Positions 11,740 through 23,100 of a stretch of 64,000 nt of DNA are shown in pieces. Position 1 is the stretch's first letter; every line of letters starts with the position of its first letter. The notes under the pieces are model-generated. The model was not told the origin of the DNA. It ran no database searches and saw only the letters and a list, made by a program, of their open reading frames with translations. The position numbers were made by a program, and so were the translations under genes. Source of the stretch: Fragum whitleyi (lineage: Eukaryota > Mollusca > Bivalvia > Cardiida > Cardiidae). The stretch lies in assembly GCA_948146395.1 (NCBI GenBank), contig OX411558.1, forward strand, positions 52,833,622 to 52,897,621, in the 5' to 3' direction.

Positions 11740-13276
11740 AGCCAGGAATTGTTAGGTTATGATCCTTTGGAAACTCACTTCTTAGTAACTGGTTTCCAAG
11801 ATGGTTTCCGTTTAGGATGTACAGAGGACCCCCCTTCACAATCTCATAGAAATCATTTATAAGAAAGAGAACGGCCTCATGTTGTATCACAAAAACTTGC
11901 AAAAGAACTCTCTTTAGGTAGAATTTCTACTCCTTATCCACACAAACCATTTCCCAATTTTATTTGTTCACCTCTAGGAGTCGTACCAAAAAAGACCCCC
12001 AACGAATACAGAATAATTCATGATTTATCTTTTCCTGCTGGACAATCTGTCAATGATCAAATTCCCAAAGTTTTTTCAACTGTCCATTATGACACCATTG
12101 ATGATGTAATAATGCTCATTAAGCGTTTTGGTAATGGCGCCATGATGGCCAAACTTGACATAGAAGACGGTTTTCGCAATATTCCCATTCATCCTCTTGA
12201 TAATCACCTCCTAGGTTTTACATGGGATGGTATAATGTATTTCGACAAATGTCTGCCACAAGGTGCAAGTAGTTCATGTCAAATATTTTAAAAATTCAGT
12301 ACAGCACTTCAATGGATCATGAAATAAATAGAAAGCCTCAGGCATGTCCCATCTAATAGATGATTTCTTTTTCATAGGTCCACATCAGTCCACCAAATGT
12401 CTCCAGGATGTTCCAAATTTTGAATATTTGTGTAAAAAATTGAACATTCCCATAAAACATGCAAAAACAGTTTACCCGACCACCAAATTGACAATTTATG
12501 GTATAGAAGTTGATTCCGTGCACATGGAAGCCCGCCTTCCCCATGATAAATTACTCAAACTCAGAGATATTCTCTCTAGCATCCAAAATAAGCAGAAAGT
12601 AAAACTAAAGGATCTTCAATCTCTCATAGGTCATTTAAATTTTGCTTGTAGCGTAGTTACTCCAGGTCCAGCATTCCTACGTCGATTAATAGATCTCACG
12701 TGCAAAGTAGCTCACAAAGGTCATTTTATACGTCTAAATTGTGAAGCTCGAGCTGATATCCAAGCTTGGTCAATGTTCATTGAACACTTTAATGGGAAAT
12801 CAATTTTCCTGTATGATAAATGGGTTTCATCAGAACAAATCTCCTTGTATACCGACTCCTCTGGTTCTATTGGTTATGCTGCTATCTTAGGTTCTCAATG
12901 GTTAGCTGGTACATGGCTTGATTGCCACAAAGATCACCAGATAGCAATCAAAGAACTGTTCCCAATAGTTTTAGCTTTAGAAATATGGGGATCAAAATTA
13001 AAAAATCATAAAATCCTCTTTATGTCGGACAACAAAGCAGTTGTTGACGTCATTAACAAACAGTCAAGCAAAGATACAACAATCATGCGATTAATTCGAA
13101 GGCTGGTTCTTTGTGCTCTTCAATTCAACATACTCTATCGTGCCAAACACATCGCAGGAAAAACTGATGTATTGGCTGATCATCTGTCTCGTTTAAAATT
13201 TCAGGAAGCCAAGACACAAGCTCCATGGCTAAATACTCAACCAACTCCAATACCCGATCGACTGGTTTACATCTGA
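11740..13276 (+). pseudogene. Reverse transcriptase / RNase H of element A
   Basis: Translation in one frame shows the DIRS-type RT preamble GFQDGFRLG, then LGVVPKK, YRIIHDLSFP, AKLDIEDGFRNIPIHP (first catalytic Asp) and LPQGASSSC. A TAA inside HL*ERER and a TAA plus frameshift near 12290-12340 break it. The frame resumes at 12344 with LIDDFFFIGP, the YxDD-equivalent, then the connection KLKDLQSLIGHLNFA. RNase H follows with LYTDSSGS, KELFPIVLALE, FMSDNKAVV and AGKTDVLADHLSR. The product would copy element RNA into DNA. The stop at 13276 overlaps the recombinase ORF, as in copy B. Confidence 0.88.
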
Positions 13277-14183
13277 ATACTACCGGACAGATCTTACTTT
13301 CCTCAGCCTTATCTTCATCTTCTAGGACTTCATACTTACGAACTTGGTCTCAGTTCATTGTATTTTGTTCTTCAAATAATCTTTCACTTCATTTTCCTTG
13401 CTCACACATAACAATTTGTCACTTCATATCTCATCTCTTTGGGTGCAATAAAGCATCTTCCTCTATTTTATCTCATATACCAGCCATCAGTTTCTTTCAT
13501 AAGTTACATGATGTGCCCGATCCTACTCAACATTTTGTTGTCAAAAAATTGCTCAAAGGCGCTCAAAATTTAGCCCCAACAATGGATTGTCGAAAACCAA
13601 TCACCTACTCAATACTCTCTAAAATTATCCCTGCACTGAACAATACAGTTGATTTTGGCATTTGATAGAGCGATGCTCAAATCTCTGTTTATATTGGCCT
13701 TCCATGCCTTCCTCCGGTTAGGCGAACTCATTCCACGGTCAAAAAATGATTTGCACAAAGTTGCCCAACATGGAGATATTTTCTTCCCCGATTCATCTCA
13801 GTTACATCTTACCCTTAGACATTATAAACATACCAGTGATGGCCACCCTAAAACCACTATATTGTCGGCAACCAACAACACCACCTTGTGTCCGGTACAT
13901 GCTCTACAATATTACTTGACCTTGTCGAAACAGAGATCCGGTCCTCTTTTTACCTTTGCATCTGGTCAACCGCTCACACATTCCTATGTTGCCTCAACTT
14001 TACACCGCACTATACTTTTTATCGGTCTAAACCCCAATTTATATAAGGGTCACAGTTTTCGAATTGGTGCAGCTACCGAAGCTGCGAAAAGGGGATTATC
14101 AGAGACAATAATTCAGGAAATGGGGAGATGTAAAATCTAACGCTCATCGTCATTACATCAGAATTCACAATTTCGTTAATTAA
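13225..14183 (+). pseudogene. Tyrosine recombinase of element A, two frameshifts
   Basis: It encodes the integrase of DIRS-type elements, which inserts a circular DNA without a target duplication. An N-terminal SAM-like half (13225-13665) is followed after a frameshift near 13655 by the catalytic half. Visible residues are Arg in LRLGELIPR, HSFRIG (His-x-x-Arg) and, after a second frameshift near 14130, HRHYIRI with the nucleophilic Tyr. Copy B has the same boxes in one open frame. It overlaps the RNase H ORF by about 50 bases in another frame. Confidence 0.85.
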
Positions 14184-15777
14184 TCACTAATAATTTGGCT
14201 CAACCCGATATGTTATGGCCAGAATTTGTCTGCACAATTGGGTGGCTATCTGTTAACGCTAGGTAATAATTTACTATTTGTGCCATCGACTCACTCCCCT
14301 TTTAATTGTTGTTAGATTTTCCATGTATTACAGATGTTAGATTTTCCATGTAATACAGATGTCATTTGACATGGCACAGTTTTGGATTTTGCTTTACTGA
14401 ATTTTAAATTCAACTTTTTACAAAAGAAAGTAGTAGAGTTTTAATTTCTTGCACACCATCTATACCAAAGTAATATAATACAAATCCTTATAATGCATAA
14501 AAACCAGTGCCATGTCAAATGAGATCAGTTGTACATTTTCTCTACACAATTTTTAGGAATTTCACATATATTGTTTATTAACACTCTACCATCAGGAAAA
14601 TATTTTTGGCTCTATGCCGGGTTAGTCAGAATTTGTCTGTATTCTGGACCAGCTGGAAATATAGTCTTGTTATCTTTTGAGTTTCAAAATCACAACACTT
14701 GTATTATGTTTTGTCATTCCTGATATTAACTACCTTCATTAATGTAGATATATACATATGCGTTTAATATGTACTATTTCACTTGTTCAAAATTCTCATT
14801 CTTGATAGTCATTTATGCATCATATGTATAATCTAGTTTCGATTATTATGAGGTTCTCTTTTTGCGATTTAGAACACAATTTCCAATATGCTTTATACAG
14901 ACTTTGTTTGTTGGCGCTGCATGACCTTTCACCCATGCCTTCTGAGGACGAGTGTAAGTCCATGCTCGTGGCCCTTTTTCTGGCGCCAACTGCATTTTAT
15001 GAATACTTGGCTGGGAAGATGCTGTTTGTTAGATTTGATAATTTCATTGTTTTGAAAATGTTTAACCGAAGAATTTTCCTTGGCCTTGTTGTATTGTGTT
15101 CTTTATTGTAAGATTATTTTCGTCATTTAGTCAAAAGAACAAATGACAAAACCTCATATCAATCTTAACTTAGTTCTTTACTCCCATATGTGCCGTGTTG
15201 CACTTACCCTACTATAATATATGCGTCGAAACTCAGGCTCAGCCTGGATGTTGTATAATTCGAATTGGCTGTGCGGATAAATTAAATTGTGTGTCTTGTA
15301 TCTATTTTACAATTCTTCGAGGTAGAATTATATATTATGTGTTTCTATTTTAGTTTTAGAAAACCGCAACACTTATCATTTGTATATGAATAATAGTCCT
15401 TGTGTTGAATTAAAAATGTTTTGAATAAGGAATGATATATATGTGAGCCGCCACGCGAAAGTTGACCATCTAGGAACTTTCGAACTGTAGAATGGTCAAT
15501 CTAGATTCAGAAAATCAGCCATGTTGGAAAAGTGTTGACCCTAGATAGCCTGCGCACTCCGCTCAGCCTGACTTGAGTTCACACTTAACGCACTACCCCT
15601 ACTACAGATAACCCCTTTTGCGTGATGGGTCACATATTGAAATATATTATCAAATAACTACATTTGTAAACCAATAAGGTCATTTAAATTTGTAACGACT
15701 TTCGACTCAAAAGGTTGAATTAGAAATCGGAAAAAATCGTAAGATCCCAAGCTCTCGATTGTTTTTTTTGTTTTAAT
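14184..15777. other. No gene recognised; short tandem duplication at 14311-14360
   Basis: Probably the 3' non-coding part of element A and flanking DNA. A 25-bp unit beginning GTTAGATTTTCCATG is duplicated in tandem at 14311-14360. CCATGTCAAATGA near 14509 is the inverse of TCATTTGACATGG near 14362. The open frame 14815-15111 (98 codons) has no motif I recognise and I do not call it a gene. Confidence 0.4.
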
Positions 15778-16015
15778 GGGGTTTTACGCCGATTTATTAT
15801 TCTTTCAGTTACATCGCGGCGCCCGGTGAACCTAACAATGGACTTTGGTATTCGAACACCAGTACTACCATTAAATCCTTTCCAAGCCTCTAACTGCTAT
15901 CCTACATAGGTCTACGATCATCAACCAATTGGTGGGAGACAAATAGTCTGGGAATGGATGGGTGCCGCCGTCGAGGATCGAATCCGTGACCTCTACATTG
16001 ACAGTCCGACGCGCT
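15778..16015 (-). mobile_element. SINE family 1, tRNA head truncated
   Basis: This is the reverse complement of the 3676 copy. The 3' end GTAAAACCCC lies on the left; the GGTATTCGAACACC-type body and B box (GGATCGAATCC on plus) lie on the right. The head stops inside the A box at GACGCGCT, about 16015. Confidence 0.75.
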
Positions 16016-17138
16016 TTCTCGATTGTAGGATGTGTTGTCCTAGCTTCTATAATATAGTCCCCATCTCTGAAAAGTTAGTAGAGACCCTTTACTTCAGCTT
16101 ACCAGTGATGGTCTATGTTAAGGTAGTGGACGTGATTTTCATGCTGTTGTTTTTCGAATTTAAACTAGGTTTCTTTTGTCATATTGTGATAGTCAATCCC
16201 TTAGGAATAGTTTTTAAATAGACAGAACTCGGGTTTTCGGGTAATGATTATTTCTTCTAAATTGCGAGCGGAATAAAATGACAGAAATATCGTCATTGAT
16301 AACGTTTTAGTAATATAGGCACTAACAAATTCATTCGGAACATCGCTCGGACATTTCCGTAAACAGGAAAGTACCTCGGACGTAAGTGTAGTAATTTTTG
16401 GTCCATTTTTAGGTGATTCGGCTTCTGGTGGTACTTTGGTTAATACGCTTGAAGAAATGCAAATTCCTTTAATGCCATCAGATCGTCTATAGAGATGATT
16501 TCGGCATATCATGATTTGAAAGCAAAACGCAGTAAAACACTGCGTTTTGTTTTCAAATCGTAATATGCCCAATTTTAACCTTACGTTGATTTTATTTTTC
16601 GCAACGTCATACTTAGTTGTCTTTGTGACGTCATATAAACTCACGTGCGATATGACGCGCTTTCATGGCTGCGCCCGTATTATTCCCGAGGTCTTTTCCG
16701 TAGAATCACCGAGGTTTCCCGATCGTAACGACCTTTCTGTACTGCTACGACGATGATGTGAAATGGAAATGTATGATTAAACCGATAAGTAACGATCTCT
16801 TCCGAGTTATCCCGACATAGAGCCGATTACAATAGGCTACTTTACTTTAAGGGCATTAATGCTCGACTATCTTAAGGGCATTTATGCTCATTATGGGCAC
16901 TTTTGTGAAGTCGTATAATCTACCGCTCGCAATTTGCATGTTATCCCCTGAAACGATACCTTATTTTCATTTTCTGCATACAAACGATTGTTTTAAATGT
17001 ATTATCAAAATATGTTAACAAGGTGGCAAATTGTGACAAGATACGCCCCTAACACTGCTTGTTGCCCAAGTACACGTATGTAAAAAACATGGGCGATTAC
17101 TAGTAAATTAAGCTTGTTAGAGTTAAGTTTGAATGTGA
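16016..17138. other. No convincing gene; strong 67-bp hairpin inside
   Basis: An open frame of 147 codons on the minus strand (16201-16644) has no recognised domain and crosses a long hairpin (16503-16569), which argues against coding. AAGGGCATT-ATGCTC occurs twice near 16848-16890. Nothing else is identified. Confidence 0.4.
16503..16569. repeat. 67-bp hairpin (21-bp plus 7-bp stems)
   Basis: Inner arms 16513-16533 and 16539-16559 pair over 21 bp with one G-T pair and a 5-base loop. Outer arms GGCATAT (16503) and ATATGCC (16563) extend it beyond a 3-base internal loop. It could be a terminator-like fold-back or the end of a small transposon. No flanking duplication is seen. Confidence 0.7.
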
Positions 17139-17395
17139 TTTTACGCCGATTTAAACTATCTTTCATCTATATCATGGCGGCTGGAGCACCTAACAATGTT
17201 TTTCCGGTATTTCTCATACCAGGACTACTATTAGATCCTTTCCTAGCCTCCAGCTGTTACCCTTAATAGTTCTACGATTTATCGACCTATTGGTGAGAGA
17301 CAAATAGTCGGAAAGAATGAGTGCCACCGCTTTGGATTGAACACAGGACCTCTAGAATGACAGTCCGACGTGCTATCAACTGCGCTATAATGGCG
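17139..17395 (-). mobile_element. SINE family 1, near full length, diverged
   Basis: Reverse-complement copy. The 3' end GTAAAATC is on the left and the body contains ATTGGTGAGAGACAAATAG. The degraded tRNA head has a B-box remnant and ACTGCGCTATAATGGCGG on the right. The acceptor arm has mutated, so this is an old copy. Confidence 0.75.
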
Positions 17396-17847
17396 GATAT
17401 AAAAGTTAAGGTTCTTGCGATTTGCAATCAATAATCATGAAAGGAACAAAACTGCAATGTTTCAAGCCAATCAGACATGAGGTGTCACAATTACGCTCCG
17501 GTCAAATTGGATACCACCCACCCACAAGACGCAACGGCTGATCGCATTATCTGTCCGGTCTATCGCTGGGCGTGTTAAATAAATTTCAGGTTTATTTTCG
17601 ACAAAAAAAGTTTAGGTATGAATTGCGCTTTTTGTACGCCGCTGAATGTAGACGTACAAAGGTACAGATAAGAACATCGTGAAATTGACAAATGAATGAT
17701 TTTAGAAAGTTTTTGGAATTAAAGTGAATAAGTGTAAGGAGCGAGTTTTGAATGAATTTAAAGGGAAGTAATCCAATTTCCTTAATTTTGTTCAAGATAA
17801 ACAAAACTAGCGATTTTTATTACATCCCGTTAATAAAATATATAGAG
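17396..17847. other. No feature recognised
   Basis: Plain AT-rich DNA. The 70-codon minus-strand frame here has no motif. Confidence 0.4.
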
Positions 17848-18004
17848 GATAATCAACTGGTTGTGTCTGATATGAAAAATATTTCGGGAGAATGCGTTAT
17901 TAGGCGTTGAAAAAACGAGTCCGAAGGACGAGTTTTCTAACAGCTTAATAACGTATTCGAGTGAAATATTTTTCATATCAGACACAACCAGTTGATAATT
18001 ATAT
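17848..18004. mobile_element. Palindromic fold-back element (MITE-like), about 157 bp
   Basis: Two arms of about 65 bp face each other. Left begins ATAATCAACTGGTTGTG and right ends CACAACCAGTTGATAAT, with matching inner segments TGATATGAAAAATATTTC/GAAATATTTTTCATATCA. The centre contains ACGAGTCCGAAGGACGAGT. It is too short for a transposase. No clear target duplication is seen. Confidence 0.65.
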
Positions 18005-18689
18005 TGATTACATTCTCTACAACCCCTTTTATATTCCTAAAATTATTTATTTCGTCATTTTCTATCGTCCTCAACCCTTGTAAATTCCGCGTATTGATAC
18101 AAAAAAAATCTTTTCAAAAATAATAGTCGCGATCTTGGATTACGCTTAAAAATTTCGAAAATACATAAATATGCTTTGAAGCGAAAAGAAACATTCTTTG
18201 GGACTAAACAAATTGAAGACGAGGAACGAAAAAATTTGGGTGAATCTCACTTTGCATAAAGATCTAGGAACGACAACTTCGTCAGTGATGTAAACATTAA
18301 AACACCGGGATTCTTTTGAAATCGACTGGGTCGGGATGGACATATTGGAAGAATCGTGCAGTCTGTGATCACTCAATCCCCTAAGATGAGCAACTATAGT
18401 CGACTTAAGCTCGGGCTGGATTGAGTGTTAGTCGCTAAAACTGCAATGTCATCGGAATTCGAGTCTTCGGAAAACGCCTCGATTTCACAGAAGACAGAAA
18501 CGGTCAATTTGGAGCTATTGTTTTGAACCTTTTCAGGATGTTTCCGCGTTAATATTACTGTTCTTGATTGTTTTCTGTAGTTTCTTTTTTCCTGGTTCAT
18601 GTTGGTATACAATTTTTTTTTGATAATATGTGATTTAGAAGCTTCAGTGGCGGATTCAGAATGAAGGGGGGGAGTGTCAAGATTTGATA
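18005..18689. other. No feature recognised
   Basis: Two short minus-strand frames (18146-18376, 18394-18612) lack motifs. I see nothing else. Confidence 0.35.
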
Positions 18690-18790
18690 AGTGGTTCAGG
18701 AGAAGAAGAAGTTTTAAAGATTGTTGACGACGGAACCCAGGGTGATCCTAAATGCTCCCCTTGAGCAAGCTGTGCTCAGATGAGCTAAAT
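18690..18790 (-). repeat. 5' end fragment of a Helentron-like repeat
   Basis: GGAGAAGAAGAAGTTTTAAAG...GACGACGG...CCCTTGAGCAAGCTGTGCTCAGATGAGCTAA is the diverged, reverse-complemented opening of a family A repeat. Confidence 0.6.
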
Positions 18791-18794
18791 GGTG

Positions 18795-20870
18795 CCAGTA
18801 TTTGTTTTAGCTTTATTTAAGCGAGTGGACATCGAAAATTCATCCAAAGCACACAACACATTACATCTTTTAAAGTTCATGAAGCCATCTTATTTACCAT
18901 TGGCTGAGGATGTTTTGAGATTGAACAGTTATCTCAATCAAAAGGCTAATGATCTCTACTCAAAAGAAGTGAATGTAAAACAAGAGGACCAAGATGGTCC
19001 TAGATCGCTCACCTGAGTCTCTATGACCCCTGGGACATCACATTAATTAGATAGGCAGATGTCAAAATGAAGATAATTGCCTAAGATCAATACCATGGAA
19101 CGTTTTCAGCGAAGAGCAAGACAGATATGCCTTTTTGCTCTTTGATTCTATGTAAAAAGGGATGCACCCGGGTGGACCCCAAAAGTGACCCCAGGGTCTT
19201 GATATGAACAAACTTGGAAGAGGTCCATAAGATGATGCTGCATTCTAAATATGAAAGCTGTCTGCCTTCTGGTTTCAGAGAAGAAGATTTTTGAAGGTTT
19301 TATCATTTTCACCCATCATGCTCAGATGAGCTGAAAGGGATGCGCCCGGGTGGAGCCCAAATATGATCCAAGGGTCTTGATATGAACATACTAGGTAGGG
19401 ACCCTCAAGATGATGCTATATACCGAAAATGAAAGCAGTGTGCCCTCTGGTTTTGATTAAAGAAGATTTTTAAAGATTTTCGCTCTTTGATTCTATGTAA
19501 AAAGGGTTGCGCCCGGGTGGAGCCAAAATATTATCCTAGGGTCTTGATATGAATAAACTTGGTAGAGGTCTACTAGATGATGTTACATACCAAATATGAA
19601 AGCTGTCTGCCTTCTGATTTCATAGAAGATTTTTGAAGATTTTCATTTTTTTACCCTTCGTGCTCATAAGAGATAAAGGGATGCACCCGTGCAAAGCCCA
19701 AATATGACCCAAGGGTCTTGTTATGAACAAACTTGGTAAAGGCCCACTAGGTGATGCTACACACCACATATATAAGCTGGCTGCCATCTGGTTACAGAGA
19801 AGAAGATTTTTAAAGATTTTCGCTCTTTGATTCTATGTAAAAAGGGTTGGGTCCGGGCAAAGTCCAAATATGACCCCAGGGTCTTGATATGAACAAACTT
19901 GGCAGAGGTAAACTAGATGATGCTACATACCAAACATGAAAGATGTCTGCCTTCTGGTTTCAGAGAAGAAGATTTTGAAAGATTTTCATATTTTCATCCT
20001 TTTTGTTAAGGGTAAAGGGAAAGTTAAGGGTAGATTTCATTTATTTGAACAACTTTGGTAGAGCTTGACCCAAGGAACATCCCTGCCAAGTTTCATCAAG
20101 ATTGTCCCACTGGTTTAGGAGAAGAAGATGTTTAAAGAAATTGTGGACGACGGACGACGCACGACGGACGACGCACGACGGACATTCTACGATCCCAATA
20201 GCTCACCTTGAGCACTTTGTGCTCAGGTGAGCTAAAAATTATATTGACTTTGAGGAGGTTATATTAGCCCAAAAAGTTTTATTTAATCAGAAACGTAGTG
20301 GAGAAATACAAATAATAACAGTCAAAGACATGGCAAAATCAATAAAAGGAATTCTAATGTAACATCTATACTAAAAGAGGCATTGCCCCGATTTGAAAAA
20401 GAACTTTAACTCATGATAGGGGAGAAATCGTGGGAAAAGAGGTAAAAGAGTGCCTTTTCTTTTAACTCAATCAATGAAACAATACCTCATTGATCTAGTT
20501 GAAAACAGGAATAAGGTTGGTGTAAAGGAAAGTCAACATCTTTTTATAAAACCAGGCAGCAAATATCATATGAGAGGCTGCGATTGTTTGAGATGATTTG
20601 TCGCTGAATGCGGTGCTTAATATCCTGGTCCTCTCAGTTTAACTAAGTTACTAACTTACGGAAGAATTTAGCAACCATGACTCAAGTCCTTCGGCTTGAC
20701 GAGGGTTAATAAAACATTCTGCCTAAGTTCATGGGGCATGATATTAGGGTCCATCGAAACTTTTACAGGTAACCATAACAGACAATTGAATTAGCAAAAA
20801 TATCCAAAGTTCTTCTCATTAATTCAGGAAAGATTACAAAGTATAGGGGGGTGTACTTCAATTATATAGT
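18795..20870 (+). pseudogene. Tyrosine-recombinase-like (Crypton-type?) pseudogene, split by a repeat
   Basis: Coding remnants lie on both sides of the insertion at 18979-20236. Left piece: LKFMKPSYLPLAEDVLRLN. Right pieces, in three frames with stops: QKVLFNQKRSGEIQIITV, then GKRGKRVPFLLT (20440-20475), YHMRGCDCLR, MTQVLRLDEG and FMGHDIRVHRNFYR. These resemble a tyrosine recombinase: Arg in RSGE (box I), an H-x-R-like segment, and GH followed by Tyr (box II). I recall similar proteins, often linked to zinc fingers, as multicopy families in molluscs and cnidarians; their origin from Cryptons is inference. TAA and TGA codons and frameshifts show it is dead. Confidence 0.55.
18979..20236 (-). 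mobile_element. Helentron-like repeat, family A, complete
   Basis: The 5' end is at 20236 (AGCTCACCTGAGCACAAAG palindrome, then a CGTCGTGCGTCC-type stretch). Internal units of about 170 bp carry 'atgaaagctgtctgcc' and 'cccgggcaaagccc'. The 3' end is at 18979, with a hairpin AGGACCA-tct-TGGTCCT then CTTGT. It interrupts the recombinase-like pseudogene without an obvious duplication. The copy at 31986-33261 is almost identical, so both are young. Confidence 0.8.
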
Positions 20871-21267
20871 TTTCAACCAAGATGGTAGGATTTTATTAAA
20901 CTTGTCAAAAAGTATTTTTGGACTGGATTTCCAAGAAAGAATCAGCCGTATGAAATAAGGATATCTGTCCGTCAGTCTTTTGCAGGCAGGTAGCACAAAA
21001 GGGAATGAATGAATGAATATTGTTTTACGGCCCGTCGACTACTAAGGTCATGTTGGGCGCAAACACTCATGTATAAAAAAGTGAGTATTCATTGTATGAA
21101 AACATAAGTAAACAATATTTTAAAACAATTTCAATGTAAACATATAAAAATCCAAAAGAATTTCAAATGTATAAGAAAGAATAGCCAAAAGAGCCATTGA
21201 AAACGGTAAAATTTAATAGAATCATTTTAAAAATTAAGAAGAAAACATAATTAATAGTACCTTAAAG

Positions 21268-22740
21268 TCAGATTTTGCTATATAAATGAATCGCCTTGAG
21301 AAAGTCAAAAATTAGTTCAATTTTAATATTGTCAAACAACTGCCTCATACTATCAACTTTAAAATACCTGTCTCTTATTAAAGAAAAATCAATGCAATCA
21401 ATAAAAATATGTTTGTCAGTAAGAGGAGTGTTGCAGGGAATGCACATTGGCATCTCTTCTCCTTTTAAAAGATGGGAGTGTGTAAGATAAGTATGGCCAA
21501 TGCGTAGGCGAGTCAAAATCAGCTCTTCGCGACGGCTTTCCCTGTAAATCAGGAAACCAGGAATCCAATCGCCGAGGTCTGGTTGAACAGAGAATAACTT
21601 ATTATTCTGGTTGGCTGGATCAGTCCAACAGTTCCTCCAGATATCATGAATAAAACTATGAATAAGGGGCTCAAAATCAGTAAAAGGTACTTCAAAGGGT
21701 AAAATTTCAAGTGATAATGAATCCTTGGCAGCTTTATCTGCCTCTTCATTACCACGAATACCAATATGGCTTGGAAGCCAACAGAAAACGAGATCAACAT
21801 CATTAAGCTTAGCTATTTTATCAAGTAGCCTTACAATAAGGGGATTGTCAGTTTTTTCGTGCTCAATCGCTTGCATGCTTGACATAGAGTCAGTAAAAAT
21901 GATATAGCGAGAGAGACGTTCTGCGATCATATGATCGAGTGCGAGATCAATGGCCTTAAGCTCGGCTGAAAAAATAGAAGAGTTATTGGGAAGGCGGAAT
22001 TGATATTTTTCGCCATCTAAAATAGTGGCTGAAGCAACTTTTTCGCCATCTTTTGAACCGTCAGTGTATATTTCTTCGTAAGATGTGTATTTTTCTTTGA
22101 CTTCCAAGAATTTGGTTTTAAAAATAGATGGATCTGTTTTTATCCTTTTTGCTTGAAGCAAGATCATAAAGAAACGTGGGACTTTTATATGTCCACAAAG
22201 GAAAATCAGGAACAATATGTTCTGCCACGTCCTCTAGGTCAAAATCTAGAGAGCTTACATCGGCTTCACAGCGCAAACTAAAAGGAAGAATAGGGTTCTT
22301 TTTCTTTTCAAAAGCCTCTCTATATTTAGGTTCAAAAACAACTTTATGAGTAGGATTATCGGTATTGGATTTAAGTTTTAAATAATATTGCATGGAAAGT
22401 TTTTTCCTGCGTAAATTTAAGGAAGGCTCATTTGCTTCTGTATAAACACTGTTAATTGGTGATGTTCTAAATGCACCCAACGCCAAGCGCAAACCCTGAT
22501 TATGAATAGTATCAAGTTTACGAAGGTAAGAAGGGCGCGCAGAACCATAAACAACACAGCCATAGTCTAGCTTTGATCTAACAAGTGCCCTATAAAGGCG
22601 CAATAGAACCTTTTTATCGGCTCCCCAATCCATACTGGATACAACGCGTAAAAGATTAAGTGCCTTTAAGCACTTATTTTTTAAATTATCAATATGGGGA
22701 ATAAACGAAAGCTTAGAGTCAAATAATAGTCCTAAGAATT
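21268..22740 (-). pseudogene. LINE copy 3: RT thumb to RNase H
   Basis: This is the 3' part of ORF2, joined at 22740/22742 to the tail of another unit. The reading is RT thumb (VLLRLYRALVRSKLDYGCVV) through LNLRRKKLSMQYYLKLKS without the insertion seen in copy 1. After a one-base frameshift near 22140 comes RNase H: YTDGSKDG, SAELKAID, FTDSMSS, HIGIRGNEEADKAAK and the CIPCNTPLTDKHIFIDC knuckle. A 3'UTR with TTTACGGCCCGTCGAC-like sequence and a CATT tail follow (to 21004). It matches copy 1 closely, so the family moved recently. Confidence 0.88.
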
Positions 22741-22741
22741 T

Positions 22742-23100
22742 AATGAATGAATGAATATTGCTTTACGGCCCGTCGACAACTAAGGTCATGTTGGGCGCAA
22801 ACACTCATGTATAAAACTGGAATAATCCGACGTGAGCACGAAAGCACATGGACTCTCCCCAGATCAGGAGAACGGCCCATGTGCGAGTCCATTCGACCGG
22901 AAAATTCAAAAAAGTGATCATTTATACGTGTATTCAAATTCAAATAAACAAAATCATAAAACAAATCAATGTAAACTAATAAATCCAAAATAGTTTTTCA
23001 ATTATAAAAGAAATAATAACCAAAAAGGCTTTTGAAAACGGTAAAATTTTATATAACATTTTAAAAAATAAAGATAAAGAACGGTAAATATAACCTAAAA
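22742..23100 (-). other. LINE 3'UTR and CATT tail of the second unit
   Basis: The non-coding 3' end of a unit ends in ATTCATTCATTCATT at 22742, directly abutting the RT-thumb segment of the next unit. It shares the segment containing CGTCGAC and CATGACCTTAG with 21007-21070. It also holds an extra block (22815-22930) absent there. Confidence 0.75.

Larger units (their letters stand above)
10719..14183 (+). mobile_element. Degraded tyrosine-recombinase retrotransposon (DIRS/Ngaro-like), copy A
   Basis: The coding order gag, RT, RNase H, tyrosine recombinase with no aspartic protease or DDE integrase defines DIRS-type elements. Every ORF has at least one stop or frameshift. I could not find the terminal repeats, so only the coding span is given. 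It is clearly related to, but diverged from, the element at 37336-46506. Confidence 0.88.

Noticed and set aside
16201..16644. 147-codon minus-strand frame as a gene
   Set aside because: No motif, crosses a 67-bp hairpin, no homologous copy in the window to test conservation.
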